From positions 1-48,079 of the forward strand of contig SVNP01000017.1 in NCBI GenBank assembly GCA_015066805.1: a stretch of 48,079 nucleotides of DNA, read 5' to 3'. This DNA comes from Ruminococcus sp. GTDB taxonomy: Bacteria; Bacillota; Clostridia; Oscillospirales; Ruminococcaceae. A program made the position numbers and the translations under genes. This document shows positions 22,716-30,487 of this stretch, in pieces. Within the stretch, counting starts at the first letter, position 1; each line of letters begins with the position of its first letter. The notes beneath the pieces are model-generated. The model was not told where the DNA came from and ran no database searches. It worked only from the letters and a program-made list of their open reading frames with translations.

Positions 22716-22899
22716 TATTTCGGATGTTTCGGATGAGAGAGACTTTAGTGATTATCCTGAGAATACTGAGTTTATTCACAGTGAACAATTTCCTCGTTAT
22801 CTGCTCAATCCTTTCGAAATCATTTTCCCTTCTGACCCTAGATATGCTGATGCATTAACACGAGAAGAATTAACTGCAAAGCAGTCAAAAACCGTCTGA
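22708..22899 (+). CDS. Small acidic protein, candidate immunity or partner of the MuF domain
   Basis: 63 aa, ATG 8 nt inside the end of the MuF gene, behind GGGAGG. The sequence is strongly acidic at the N-terminus ([19 protein letters not shown]), then [19 protein letters not shown]. No family recognised. The position directly after a MuF-linked accessory domain, the overlap, the low charge and the terminator folded over its stop codon fit a cognate immunity protein. That is inference from layout only. Confidence 0.7.
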   Translation: MISISDVSDERDFSDYPENTEFIHSEQFPRYLLNPFEIIFPSDPRYADALTREELTAKQSKTV

Positions 22900-22917
22900 A
22901 TAATCAGGCGGTTTTTT
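22890..22917 (+). terminator. Intrinsic terminator after the MuF accessory cassette
   Basis: AACCGTCTGA (22890-22899) pairs with TCAGGCGGTT (22904-22913) with one G-U, followed by a T-run to 22917. The stop codon of the small gene is part of the stem. It lies in the middle of the late operon, so late transcription must read through or be antiterminated. Confidence 0.85.
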
Positions 22918-22927
22918 CATACCCAAA
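22912..22927 (+). repeat. Direct repeat, left copy (flanks the Tad1-like cassette)
   Basis: TTTTTTCATACCCAAA, identical to 23352-23367. Starts inside the T-run of the upstream terminator. Confidence 0.8.
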
Positions 22928-22949
22928 ACAAGAAAGTGAGGAATTTATT

Positions 22950-23321
22950 ATGAGAGAACTGAGCACCATCCAGAAGCGAGAGAAGCTGAACCGTGTATTT
23001 GCCGCTGATGATACCGGCTCCGGCAATGCGAACCATGCGTATGACATCTACCCTGCCGAAGGCTTTGACGAAAACACGGAACCGCTTCTTTGCATCCAAT
23101 TCCAGCACGGTCCACGCAAAGAAGCAGCCAGTACACACGGCGTTCTTGACACAGACCTTTTGGAGATCGTTCGTGACCGTCTGCGAGGTTTCCAAAGCGG
23201 TTCTTTCGCTTGCCGTGAGAATGCCTGCGCATTAACTCACATCGAAGAAGCGCTGATGTGGATGAATCGGCGTGTTGAAGATCGCATTGAACGCAATGTG
23301 CTTGGCACAGAGCAGAAATAA
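22950..23321 (+). CDS. tad1: Tad1/Acb2-like cyclic-nucleotide sponge (anti-Thoeris / anti-CBASS)
   Basis: 123 aa, ATG behind GTGAGG. The core [15 protein letters not shown]...[51 protein letters not shown] matches the phage family I know as Tad1 (in the Acb2/Tad1 group). These proteins bind the signal molecules of Thoeris (cyclic ADP-ribose isomers), and relatives also bind CBASS cyclic oligonucleotides. Family hallmarks present are the FQxGPxKE loop, FQxGxFACREN and the ALTxxEEALxW helix with trailing arginines. The first 45 residues are variable. It would protect the phage or the lysogen against these systems. It sits alone between two terminators in the head operon; no own promoter is obvious in the 30-bp gap. 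Confidence 0.78.
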   Translation: MRELSTIQKREKLNRVFAADDTGSGNANHAYDIYPAEGFDENTEPLLCIQFQHGPRKEAASTHGVLDTDLLEIVRDRLRGFQSGSFACRENACALTHIEEALMWMNRRVEDRIERNVLGTEQK

Positions 23322-23332
23322 ATACGGAATCT

Positions 23333-23357
23333 AGCATCTCGAAAGAGGTGCTTTTTT
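23333..23357 (+). terminator. Intrinsic terminator after the Tad1-like gene
   Basis: AGCATCTC (23333-23340), GAAA loop, GAGGTGCT (23345-23352), then six T. Second terminator within 470 bp of the late operon. Confidence 0.88.
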
Positions 23358-23367
23358 CATACCCAAA
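23352..23367 (+). repeat. Direct repeat, right copy
   Basis: Second copy of TTTTTTCATACCCAAA, exactly 440 bp after the first, again starting in a terminator T-run. The unit between the copies is one gene plus one terminator. Confidence 0.8.
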
Positions 23368-23391
23368 TCACAACAAAGGAGGCTATTTCCC

Positions 23392-23922
23392 ATGGATGAA
23401 GGATCCAAGACCACACCGCAGGCACCGCCCACCGAGCCGCAGCCTGCACCTGCACCTGCTCCTGCACCTGCACCGCAGACCCCGCCGCAGGAAACCCCCG
23501 CACCTGCACCGGCAGAGCCCAAGGAGTATGCACCCTCTGCCGATGAGCTGGAGGCATTCCGCAAATGGAAGGAATCGCAGCAGTCCGAGGCGGAAAAACA
23601 GGCTGCTGCCATCAGCAAAGCAGAAAAAGCCCGTACCGCTGCCGAAGCAAAGGCTGCCGCTGCCGAGCTGAAGCTCACTGCCATGCGCAAGGGTGTACCC
23701 GCAGATGCACTGGATGATGTGATCGCACTGGCAAAAACCAAGATCACCGACAAGGTGACCGCTGAAGCTGCCATTGATGAGATCATCAGGAAGTACCCCG
23801 CATTTTCCGCAGCAGGGGCAGCATCCGGTACCACCGGAGCAGCTACCCCCAACAATCCGCCGCCCACCGGTACCGACGAAGCCAAGGCACGCCGTATCAT
23901 GGGCCTTCCGCCCCTTAAGTAA
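23392..23922 (+). CDS. Capsid scaffold protein
   Basis: 176 aa behind AAAGGAGG. Residues 8-45 are a Pro/Ala low-complexity stretch (repeated PAPAPA). Residues 50-100 are a coiled coil (ESQQSEAEKQAAAISKAEKARTAAEAKAAA), then helices and a C-terminal DEAKARRIMGLPPLK. This layout just before the major capsid gene is typical of DUF4355-like phage scaffolds, which guide procapsid assembly and leave before DNA entry. Confidence 0.85.
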   Translation: MDEGSKTTPQAPPTEPQPAPAPAPAPAPQTPPQETPAPAPAEPKEYAPSADELEAFRKWKESQQSEAEKQAAAISKAEKARTAAEAKAAAAELKLTAMRKGVPADALDDVIALAKTKITDKVTAEAAIDEIIRKYPAFSAAGAASGTTGAATPNNPPPTGTDEAKARRIMGLPPLK

Positions 23923-23950
23923 CGATGAATCAATCAGGAGGTAAACAACT

Positions 23951-24826
23951 ATGGCAAACGTTATCACACTCTTCAAGAAGTACATTGACCTGCTGGATGA
24001 GGTGTATGCACAGGCATCTCTCACATCCTGTCTGGACAGTGACCCCGAGCTGGCCCGTGCCGGTGCCAATGCAAACGAGATCGTCATTCCCAAGCTGAGC
24101 ATGGACGGCCTTGCCGATTACAGCCGAAACGACGGCTATGTGGCAGGCAATGTCACCATGGTCTATGAGACCGTAGCCTATAACTACGACCGTGGCCGTA
24201 AGTTCGATGTGGATAACATGGACAACGAAGAGACTGCCGGTCTGGCATTCGGCAAGCTGTCCGCAGAGTTCATCCGTACCTGTGTGGTACCCGAGATGGA
24301 CGCATTCCGTATGGCCACCTACGCAGGCACCGAAGATATCTCTACCACTGCTCCCGCTGATCTGACTACCGGTGAAGCTGTGATTGCTGCCATCCGTGCC
24401 GCAGTCAGCAAGATGGATGAGGATGAAGTGCCCAAGGAAGGCAGAATCCTGTACATCACGCCCACCAAGAAGGGCATGGTGGATGATCTGGATACCACCA
24501 AGTCCCGTGAGGTATTCAAGGGCTTCTCCCGCATTGTGGAGATGCCCCAGAGCCGCTTCTATACCGCTATCAAGCTGATGGATGGTAAGTCCTCCGGCGA
24601 AGAGGCAGGCGGCTACACCAAGGCAGACGATGCTGCGAATATCAACTTCATGATCATTCATCCCTCTGCCCTGATGCAGTACCCCAAGCACACGGTAAAC
24701 AAGGTCATTTCTCCCGCAGAGAACCAGGATAAGGATGCATGGCGCTTCTTCTACCGTGCATACGGCCTTGCCGATGTGTACGAGAATAAGCGCGCAGGTA
24801 TCTATCTGCACAAGGCTACCACCTGA
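23951..24826 (+). CDS. Major capsid protein
   Basis: 291 aa behind AGGAGG, directly after the scaffold and before the connectors. It has no signal or membrane segment. Motifs such as ANEIVIPKLSMDGLADYSRNDGY, FDVDNMDNEETAGLAFGKLSAEFIRTCVVPEMDAFR and NFMIIHPSALMQYPKH are those of HK97-fold major capsid proteins of clostridial siphophages. Length is normal. High use of preferred codons fits a highly expressed protein. Confidence 0.93.
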   Translation: MANVITLFKKYIDLLDEVYAQASLTSCLDSDPELARAGANANEIVIPKLSMDGLADYSRNDGYVAGNVTMVYETVAYNYDRGRKFDVDNMDNEETAGLAFGKLSAEFIRTCVVPEMDAFRMATYAGTEDISTTAPADLTTGEAVIAAIRAAVSKMDEDEVPKEGRILYITPTKKGMVDDLDTTKSREVFKGFSRIVEMPQSRFYTAIKLMDGKSSGEEAGGYTKADDAANINFMIIHPSALMQYPKHTVNKVISPAENQDKDAWRFFYRAYGLADVYENKRAGIYLHKATT

Positions 24827-24841
24827 TAAGGAGGCATTACA

Positions 24842-24934
24842 ATGGGCAAGATCGTAGGCATTACCTATCCCAAGCCTGCACCCACTCCCGCACCTGAACA
24901 GCCGAAACCCAAGGGCAAGGGTGAGGACAAGTGA
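24842..24934 (+). CDS. 30-aa phage peptide between capsid and connector
   Basis: MGKIVGITYPKPAP... ends in a Lys/Glu-rich tail; ATG 24842 lies behind AAGGAGG. Short peptides starting MGK(I/V)VGI occur at this position in related phages. The stop overlaps the GTG start of the next gene (GTGA). Function unknown; possibly a capsid decoration or assembly factor. Confidence 0.75.
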   Translation: MGKIVGITYPKPAPTPAPEQPKPKGKGEDK

Positions 24935-25317
24935 CCGGATTCTATCATAACCAATGGAACGGCAGCTTTGACGGCACCGAGGAGGAGCTTGCGCTTCTCC
25001 TCTTCCGTGCCGCAGATATTGTAGACAATGCCATCAGCATCAGCGGCTATACGGTGAAGACCGTGCCGCAGCTCTGGCATGACAGAGTATACAAGGCAGT
25101 CTGTGCGCAAGCGGATTTCATTGAAGCACAGGGCGGTGCAGAAAGCCTCACAGAAAGCGCGTACAGCAGCGTGACTCTCGGGAAGTTCAGCTACACCAAG
25201 GCAGCATCAAACGCCTCTGAGAACACGTCAGGCACATCTGCGGAGGTGCTTTGCCCCTTGGCGCAGAGCTACCTTGTACCCACAGGCTTGCTGTATCGGG
25301 GGGTGACTGTCGTATGA
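24931..25317 (+). CDS. Head-tail connector / adaptor protein
   Basis: 128 aa from GTG 24931. The helical pattern ELALLLFRAADIVDNAISISGY...LWHDRVYKAVCAQADFIEAQGG and SVTLGKFSYTKA are those of gp15-like head completion adaptors, first gene after the capsid. It would bind the portal. It overlaps the next gene by 4 nt. Confidence 0.85.
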   Translation: MTGFYHNQWNGSFDGTEEELALLLFRAADIVDNAISISGYTVKTVPQLWHDRVYKAVCAQADFIEAQGGAESLTESAYSSVTLGKFSYTKAASNASENTSGTSAEVLCPLAQSYLVPTGLLYRGVTVV

Positions 25318-25655
25318 AGCCCATCCCGAAAGAGCTGCTGCTTCATACAGCGACGCTGCAAACCGTTACACAGGATGCATGGCAGTCGGATACGATCACC
25401 AATACCGTCACTCTGACAAAAATCAGGGTAGAGCCGTCTGCCAAGCTGGTCAGCGACAAACAGGGCAGGCAGATCACACTTTCCGCCGCATTGCTTTATG
25501 ATTGCCGCAGCAGCCGTCCGAAAGGCGTACAGTTCTCTCAGGGGCAGCGCATCCTGTTTGACGGCAAGCAATATACCATAGAGCTGATCGAGCCGATGTA
25601 TGACGGCAGACGGCTGCATCACTATGAATTGGGGCTGACGACATGGCAGGAGTAA
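25314..25655 (+). CDS. Minor capsid / stopper protein (minor capsid 1 type)
   Basis: 113 aa, ATGA overlap with the upstream gene. The beta-rich sequence (LLLHTATLQTVTQDAWQSDTITNTVTLTKIRVEP...QRILFDGKQYTIELIEPMYDG) matches the minor capsid protein family of Firmicute siphophages, equivalent to the head-closure stopper. Second of a run of four connector genes. Confidence 0.85.
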   Translation: MKPIPKELLLHTATLQTVTQDAWQSDTITNTVTLTKIRVEPSAKLVSDKQGRQITLSAALLYDCRSSRPKGVQFSQGQRILFDGKQYTIELIEPMYDGRRLHHYELGLTTWQE

Positions 25656-25996
25656 CCATCACACTGAATATGGCAGCAGTCAAAGAACGGCTGCAGGAAG
25701 CAGCACAACGGGCAGTAGCCGATACTGCTATGGCAGCGCTGAAGGACTGCAACTACTACTGCAAGCAGGATCAGGGACAGCTCATTGCAAGCAGTCAGAT
25801 ACACAGCGAGCCCGAAAAGGGTATTCTCCGATGGAAAACGCCTTACGCCCGCCGTCAGTATTATCTGGATGCGGCACGAAAGAAACCGAACCCCAATGCC
25901 CGTAAGATGTGGGCGCATCATGCCGCAAGCGTACACGGTGCAGAATGGCTGCTGCGGATGCAGACGGCATTTACCAAATATGCAAAGGAGCGATGA
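25643..25996 (+). CDS. Minor capsid protein 2 / tail completion protein
   Basis: 117 aa, overlapping the upstream gene by 13 nt. ITLNMAAVKERLQEAAQRAVADTAMAALKDCNYYCKQDQGQLIASSQIHSEPEKGILRWKTPYARRQYY is the HK97 gp10-like / minor capsid 2 pattern of tail completion proteins. It should link the head stopper to the tail terminator. Confidence 0.85.
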   Translation: MAGVTITLNMAAVKERLQEAAQRAVADTAMAALKDCNYYCKQDQGQLIASSQIHSEPEKGILRWKTPYARRQYYLDAARKKPNPNARKMWAHHAASVHGAEWLLRMQTAFTKYAKER

Positions 25997-25997
25997 T

Positions 25998-26357
25998 ATG
26001 CAATCGACTTTGCTGGATTATTTTTCCAAGCTGACCGGTGCGGTCATCGGGCAGCTCCCCGAGGGCAATGCTCTTTGCGTGCAGCTTGCTCCGTCTTCGG
26101 AGGGTACGCAATATCTCAGCGGTACAAGCAGTGACGATCTGTCGCTGCTTTTTTTGTGCCGCAACGAGAATCAGCAGACAGCACTCTCCACACTGGAACA
26201 GATCTGCAGCACCCTGACCCGAACAAAAGCACACCCTCACGGAATCTACCGGCTCAGCGTTGCTACTCAGCCCAACTATGTGGACAGAGAGGGCAAGAGC
26301 TGGGTCTATTCCTGCATGATCCATTGCAGATATTACGATCCAAACGGATTTTCATAA
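25998..26357 (+). CDS. Minor capsid protein 3 / tail terminator-like protein
   Basis: 119 aa from ATG 25998 behind AAAGGAG. LLDYFSKLTGAVIGQLPEGNALCVQLAPSSEGTQYLSG...LSLLFLCRNENQQTALSTLEQICSTLTR is the minor capsid 3 (tail terminator) family. It caps the tail tube and docks it on the head. Next gene is the tail tube protein, as expected. Confidence 0.85.
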   Translation: MQSTLLDYFSKLTGAVIGQLPEGNALCVQLAPSSEGTQYLSGTSSDDLSLLFLCRNENQQTALSTLEQICSTLTRTKAHPHGIYRLSVATQPNYVDREGKSWVYSCMIHCRYYDPNGFS

Positions 26358-26372
26358 CAGGAGGTTATTTGT

Positions 26373-26831
26373 ATGAGCGCAAAAAGCACAGGTATGATCA
26401 AGACCAATTACAACTATGAACTGAGCATCAACACCACCCCCGACAGTGAGACCGCTACCATGGCACCTGTGGCCGAAGGCTTTGATAACATCGCCGAATC
26501 GCTGAATGAGGTACTGTATCAGTCTTCTTTTCTGGGGGACGGCGGCTGGGGCCGTTCGGAAGTCACCGGCGGCCAGCTGATCCTTACCCTTTCCGGTGTG
26601 CGTGTTGTCGGTGATGCCGCACAGGACTACATCTTCGGGGATGCGGTATACTTCGGTTTTGGCGAAAACCGCAAGACCGATGCCCAGCTCACCTGCCCCG
26701 ATGGTTCCACCATCACCTGCGGTGTGACCCTTGCCAAGATTGCACGCACGGGCGGTGCCGCCAACAATGCAACAGCCGTTTCGGTGGAGCTGCACTTTAA
26801 CGGCAAGCCTGTTGTCACAACAGCAGGCTGA
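26373..26831 (+). CDS. Major tail tube protein
   Basis: 152 aa behind GGAGGT. Beta-rich with NYELSINTTPDSETATMAPVAEGFDNIAESLNEVLYQSSFLGDGGWG, a pattern of phage major tail proteins of this class. It builds the tube, so it should be strongly expressed. Gene order (terminator protein, tube, two chaperones, tape measure) confirms it. Confidence 0.88.
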   Translation: MSAKSTGMIKTNYNYELSINTTPDSETATMAPVAEGFDNIAESLNEVLYQSSFLGDGGWGRSEVTGGQLILTLSGVRVVGDAAQDYIFGDAVYFGFGENRKTDAQLTCPDGSTITCGVTLAKIARTGGAANNATAVSVELHFNGKPVVTTAG

Positions 26832-26857
26832 TAGCAGAATAATAAGGAGGAACTTTT

Positions 26858-27283
26858 ATGGCGTATCAGATTAAAAAAGCAGAACGGATCACGGAAGATC
26901 TGGAGCTGCTTGGTGATGATAACAGCGTAGCGCTGACCATTCATGTGGACATTGACGTTGACCGCATTGCCCGTGATTACCGCATGGCCATGCTGCATCT
27001 GACCGAGACGCAGAAGGCAGCGAAAAACGGTGACCCGGAGGCTCTGACACAGTACGGCGAAGCCATTGTGCAGGCCTATGAGCTGGTATTCGGCGTGGAG
27101 AATACCCAGCGGATCCTTGCTTACTTTGACGGCAAAACAACCGATATGGTTCTGCAGACCATGCCTTTTCTGTATGACGTTATCGAGCCTGCGGTATACA
27201 GAGCTGTACAAAGCAAGCGGAAAGTGATCGCCAATAACCTGCGGCTGAGCCGTTCTCAGCGCAGAAGACTGGGCCTGTTATGA
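26858..27283 (+). CDS. Tail assembly chaperone
   Basis: 141 aa behind AAGGAGG. ERITEDLELLGDDNSVALTIHVDIDVDRIARDYRMAML and FGVENTQRILAYFDGKTTDMV fit the first of the two tail chaperone genes between tube and tape measure. I see no -1 slippery site producing a fusion; instead the next gene starts with its own ATG in a 4-nt overlap. Confidence 0.75.
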   Translation: MAYQIKKAERITEDLELLGDDNSVALTIHVDIDVDRIARDYRMAMLHLTETQKAAKNGDPEALTQYGEAIVQAYELVFGVENTQRILAYFDGKTTDMVLQTMPFLYDVIEPAVYRAVQSKRKVIANNLRLSRSQRRRLGLL

Positions 27284-27867
27284 ATATCCTGTACCCACTG
27301 CCTAACGCTATTGTGTTTGAGGGCAGACGGTACCCCCTGGATCTCTCCTATGATACGGTGCTGAAGGTGTTTGCAGTCTACGCAAATACCGAGCTTTCTT
27401 CAACAGAGCAGGCAGAATACGCTGTGGCATTACTGGTCAGGCGCAAGGCTCCCACAGCCATTCTCACGCCTGTATTCAAGGAGCATATCAGCATTACAGG
27501 GAAGAAATCCCTGCGGCAGAGTGCAAAGTCTTTTGATTTTCAGGCAGACAGCAGCTATTTATATTCCTCCTTCCTGATGGATTACGGCGTTGATTTGTTT
27601 ACAAGTCAGCGCCGTTTGCATTGGCAGAAGTTCCTTGCCATGTTTCAGGGGCTTTCTGCCCGCACCAAAATGCGGGAGGTCATGTCCATCCGGCAGCGAC
27701 CCATCCCCGAACCCACGAAGCACAACGCAAAGGAGATCGAGGAGCTGATGCGCCTGAAAAGCTACTATGCGCTGACCGTATCCCAGGAGGAACGGGAACA
27801 ACAGATGCAGAATGCGCTGGCCGATCTGGCAGGCGCACTGCGATACCGTGCTGAGAAAGGCGGGTGA
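27280..27867 (+). CDS. Tail chaperone, phage Gp15 family
   Basis: 195 aa. FEGRRYPLDLSYDTVLKVFAVYAN at the start and SSFLMDYGVDLFTSQRRLHWQKFLAMFQGLSARTKMREVMSIRQRPIPEPTKHNAKEIEELMRLKSYYAL mark the phage Gp15 family, which lies directly before the tape measure and helps fold it. Its TGA overlaps the tape-measure ATG. Confidence 0.88.
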   Translation: MNILYPLPNAIVFEGRRYPLDLSYDTVLKVFAVYANTELSSTEQAEYAVALLVRRKAPTAILTPVFKEHISITGKKSLRQSAKSFDFQADSSYLYSSFLMDYGVDLFTSQRRLHWQKFLAMFQGLSARTKMREVMSIRQRPIPEPTKHNAKEIEELMRLKSYYALTVSQEEREQQMQNALADLAGALRYRAEKGG

Positions 27868-30485
27868 TGCATATGCCGGATACCGACGGTCAGGTCGTAT
27901 ATGAAATACGGGCGGATGACAGCAAGCTGGACAGTGATCTGGCTGCATCCAAAGAAAAGGTAACCGATGCAGCCTCCGATACCGCACAGGCGGTGGAAAA
28001 GCAATCGGAAACAGCAAGCAAGGTCATTCGTTCCGATTCCGACCAAACCACCCAGCATATCAAGAAGAACAATCAAAAACAGGTCAGGGATGAGAAAGAA
28101 TCCGCTGACCGGAAGCAGGGCTACTGGAAGAAATTCACATCCCATGTCAAGCAATCGGTAACGGAAACCAAGGAGCATTTTTCCAAGGCAACCGATAAGA
28201 TCGGCAATGCGGTGAAGCATCCGCTGCAGACCATCAAAAGCAGTGTATCCGCAGCCGCAGATAAGGTAAAAGCCACTGTGGAAAAGGGTGCCGAAAGCGT
28301 TGTGGATTTCATCTTTCATCCGGTAGAAACCTCCAAGAAAGCTGCAGCCGCCATTGTAGAGCACGCCAAAGCCGCCAAGGAAAAGGTATCGGGGCATATT
28401 GAAGCCATCAAACCGGTGGCAGAAGCTGTGGGCAGCGGCATTGTTACTGCCACCAAGGTAACGGCTGCGGGCTTTGCCGCCATCGGTTCTGCAGCATTGG
28501 CAGCCGGCATTCAGGGTACTACCTCTGCGGTGAATCTGGATCAGGCCATGAACAGCTTTGCGGCATCCACAGGTGTTTCCGCTGCCAAGCTGGATGACTA
28601 TGAATCGGTGCTGAAAAGCATCTACGCAAACAACTACGGTGAGAATTTTCAGGACATTGCCGATTCCATGGCATTGGTCAAGAAGAACCTGGGCGATCTT
28701 TCGGACAAAGAGCTGCAAGCCGTCACCGAGGCTGCATTTACCCTGCGGGACACGTTTGAGTATGATGTAGCCGAATCTACCAGAGCCGCCAAAGCCATGA
28801 TGGATAACTTCGGCATCTCCGGCGAAAACGCTATGTCGCTGATCGCAGCGGGCGCACAGAACGGGCTGGACTACTCCGGTGAGCTGATCGACAGCATCAA
28901 TGAATACTCGGTGCAGTTCGGGAAGCTGGGCTTCACTGCCGATGATATGTTCAAGATCTTCCAGCAGGGTGCCGAAAACGGCGCCTGGAATCTGGACAAG
29001 GTAGGCGATGCCATCAAGGAGTTTTCCATCCGTGCCATTGACGGCTCCGATGCCACTGCCGAAGGCTTTGCTGCCATCGGTCTGGATGCGGCGAAAATGT
29101 CCGCAGCCTTTGCCAAGGGTGGAGATACCGCCAAATCAGCCTTCCAAAAGACCGTATCTGCTCTCGTTGCCATGGAGGATCCTCTGGCAAGAGATGCAGC
29201 GGGTGTATCACTGTTTGGTACCATGTGGGAAGATCTGGGCGTGGATGCTGTGGCATCTCTGGCAGAGATCTCCCAGGGCGCATACGACACCGAAGACGCA
29301 CTCAAAGGCATTCAGGAGGTCAAATATAACGACCTTGCATCCATGTTTGAGGGTGCAAAGCGTTCGGTTGAGCTGCTGCTGATCCCTCTGGGGGAACAGC
29401 TCATTCCCGTTTTCCAACAGATCATTGAAGATGTCATGCCTGCGGTAGAGGATTCTTTACCCGTTGTCATTGACTGCTTCAGTGGACTTCTGAAACCTGT
29501 GCTTGATCTGGCTACCGATGCACTGCCGCAGCTTGTGACATGGCTGAGTGGGCTTTTTGACCCCATGAGCGAAAACACTGATCTGATGGCTACTATGAAG
29601 TCGGTCCTTCAAGAAGTCAAAGAAGTATTCAGTGCGCTTGCAGAGCCTATCAAAACGCTGATTAACGAAGCATTACCGCCTCTGTTGGAAATTTTCGGCA
29701 GGATCATGCCGGTGATCGGTCAGCTTGCGTCTGAGCTGCTGCCCCCTCTCATCGAGGTGTTTCTGGCACTATTACCGCCTATCAAAACACTTATTGAGGA
29801 ATTACTGCCACCACTGGAAAGCCTAATCACAGCCCTGAAGCCCGCCCTGGAAGCTCTTGCCCCTGTTGTGGGCATACTGGCCGAAAAGCTGGGTACATCG
29901 CTTGCGGATGCGGTAGAGGTCATCATGCCCCTGATTACAGGCATCATTGATGTACTGACCGACCTGCTCGGCTTCATCGAGGATGTTTTCACAGGCGATT
30001 GGGAATCTGCATGGGATCACATTGTATCTGCATTCAAAAAGGCGTTCAACCTCATTCCCGCAGCGGCAGAAGCTGTTATCAACAGTATGATCGGTATTCT
30101 CAACGGACTCATCGGCGGCATCAACGCTATAACAGGCACGGTTGGTATCACAGCGATTCCCGAGATCTCCACAGTATCGCTGCCCAGATTCCATACAGGC
30201 GGCATTGTAGATCTGCAGGGGCGGTATGAAGCACCCATCATGGCAAAAGACGGCGAAATGGTGCTGACACAGGCACAGCAGAAAATGCTGTTTGATATGG
30301 CAAACGGCATGGCATATCCCGCAGACAGCTCTGCCGGCACACAGCATACTGTCAACAACTACTATAACACTACAGATATCACCAACAACAACGAATTTTC
30401 CGTGCGGGATGACAGTGACATCGAGCGTATCTCCCGTGAACTGAATCATTTGCAGGCACGGGAAGATGCCGGAAAGGGAGAATGA
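27867..30485 (+). CDS. Tail tape measure protein
   Basis: 872 aa from ATG 27867 (TGATG overlap; GTG 27864 and ATG 27873 are alternatives). Residues 20-180 are long charged helices. The middle (QAMNSFAASTGVSAAKLDDYESVLKSIYANNYGENFQDIADSMALVKKNLGDLSD) is the phage tape-measure core domain. Hydrophobic LxxLLPPL repeats follow (about 590-680: LPPLLEIF, LPPLIEVF, LLPPLESL), likely membrane-active in DNA delivery. Near the end there is a beta segment (RFHTGGIVD...IMAKDGEMVL). Length predicts a tail of roughly 130 nm by the usual 0.15 nm per residue rule. Confidence 0.94.
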   Translation: MHMPDTDGQVVYEIRADDSKLDSDLAASKEKVTDAASDTAQAVEKQSETASKVIRSDSDQTTQHIKKNNQKQVRDEKESADRKQGYWKKFTSHVKQSVTETKEHFSKATDKIGNAVKHPLQTIKSSVSAAADKVKATVEKGAESVVDFIFHPVETSKKAAAAIVEHAKAAKEKVSGHIEAIKPVAEAVGSGIVTATKVTAAGFAAIGSAALAAGIQGTTSAVNLDQAMNSFAASTGVSAAKLDDYESVLKSIYANNYGENFQDIADSMALVKKNLGDLSDKELQAVTEAAFTLRDTFEYDVAESTRAAKAMMDNFGISGENAMSLIAAGAQNGLDYSGELIDSINEYSVQFGKLGFTADDMFKIFQQGAENGAWNLDKVGDAIKEFSIRAIDGSDATAEGFAAIGLDAAKMSAAFAKGGDTAKSAFQKTVSALVAMEDPLARDAAGVSLFGTMWEDLGVDAVASLAEISQGAYDTEDALKGIQEVKYNDLASMFEGAKRSVELLLIPLGEQLIPVFQQIIEDVMPAVEDSLPVVIDCFSGLLKPVLDLATDALPQLVTWLSGLFDPMSENTDLMATMKSVLQEVKEVFSALAEPIKTLINEALPPLLEIFGRIMPVIGQLASELLPPLIEVFLALLPPIKTLIEELLPPLESLITALKPALEALAPVVGILAEKLGTSLADAVEVIMPLITGIIDVLTDLLGFIEDVFTGDWESAWDHIVSAFKKAFNLIPAAAEAVINSMIGILNGLIGGINAITGTVGITAIPEISTVSLPRFHTGGIVDLQGRYEAPIMAKDGEMVLTQAQQKMLFDMANGMAYPADSSAGTQHTVNNYYNTTDITNNNEFSVRDDSDIERISRELNHLQAREDAGKGE

Positions 30486-30487
30486 AT

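Noticed and set aside
23392-23530. Pro/Ala repeat of the scaffold gene as a CRISPR-like or tandem repeat array
   Set aside because: It is a short low-complexity coding stretch with no spacers; no CRISPR array was found anywhere in the window.
24319-24811. Antisense frames over the major capsid gene
   Set aside because: Caused by biased codon use of a highly expressed gene.
26858-27867. Programmed frameshift between the two tail chaperone genes
   Set aside because: No slippery heptamer seen at the boundary, and the second gene starts with its own overlapping ATG.
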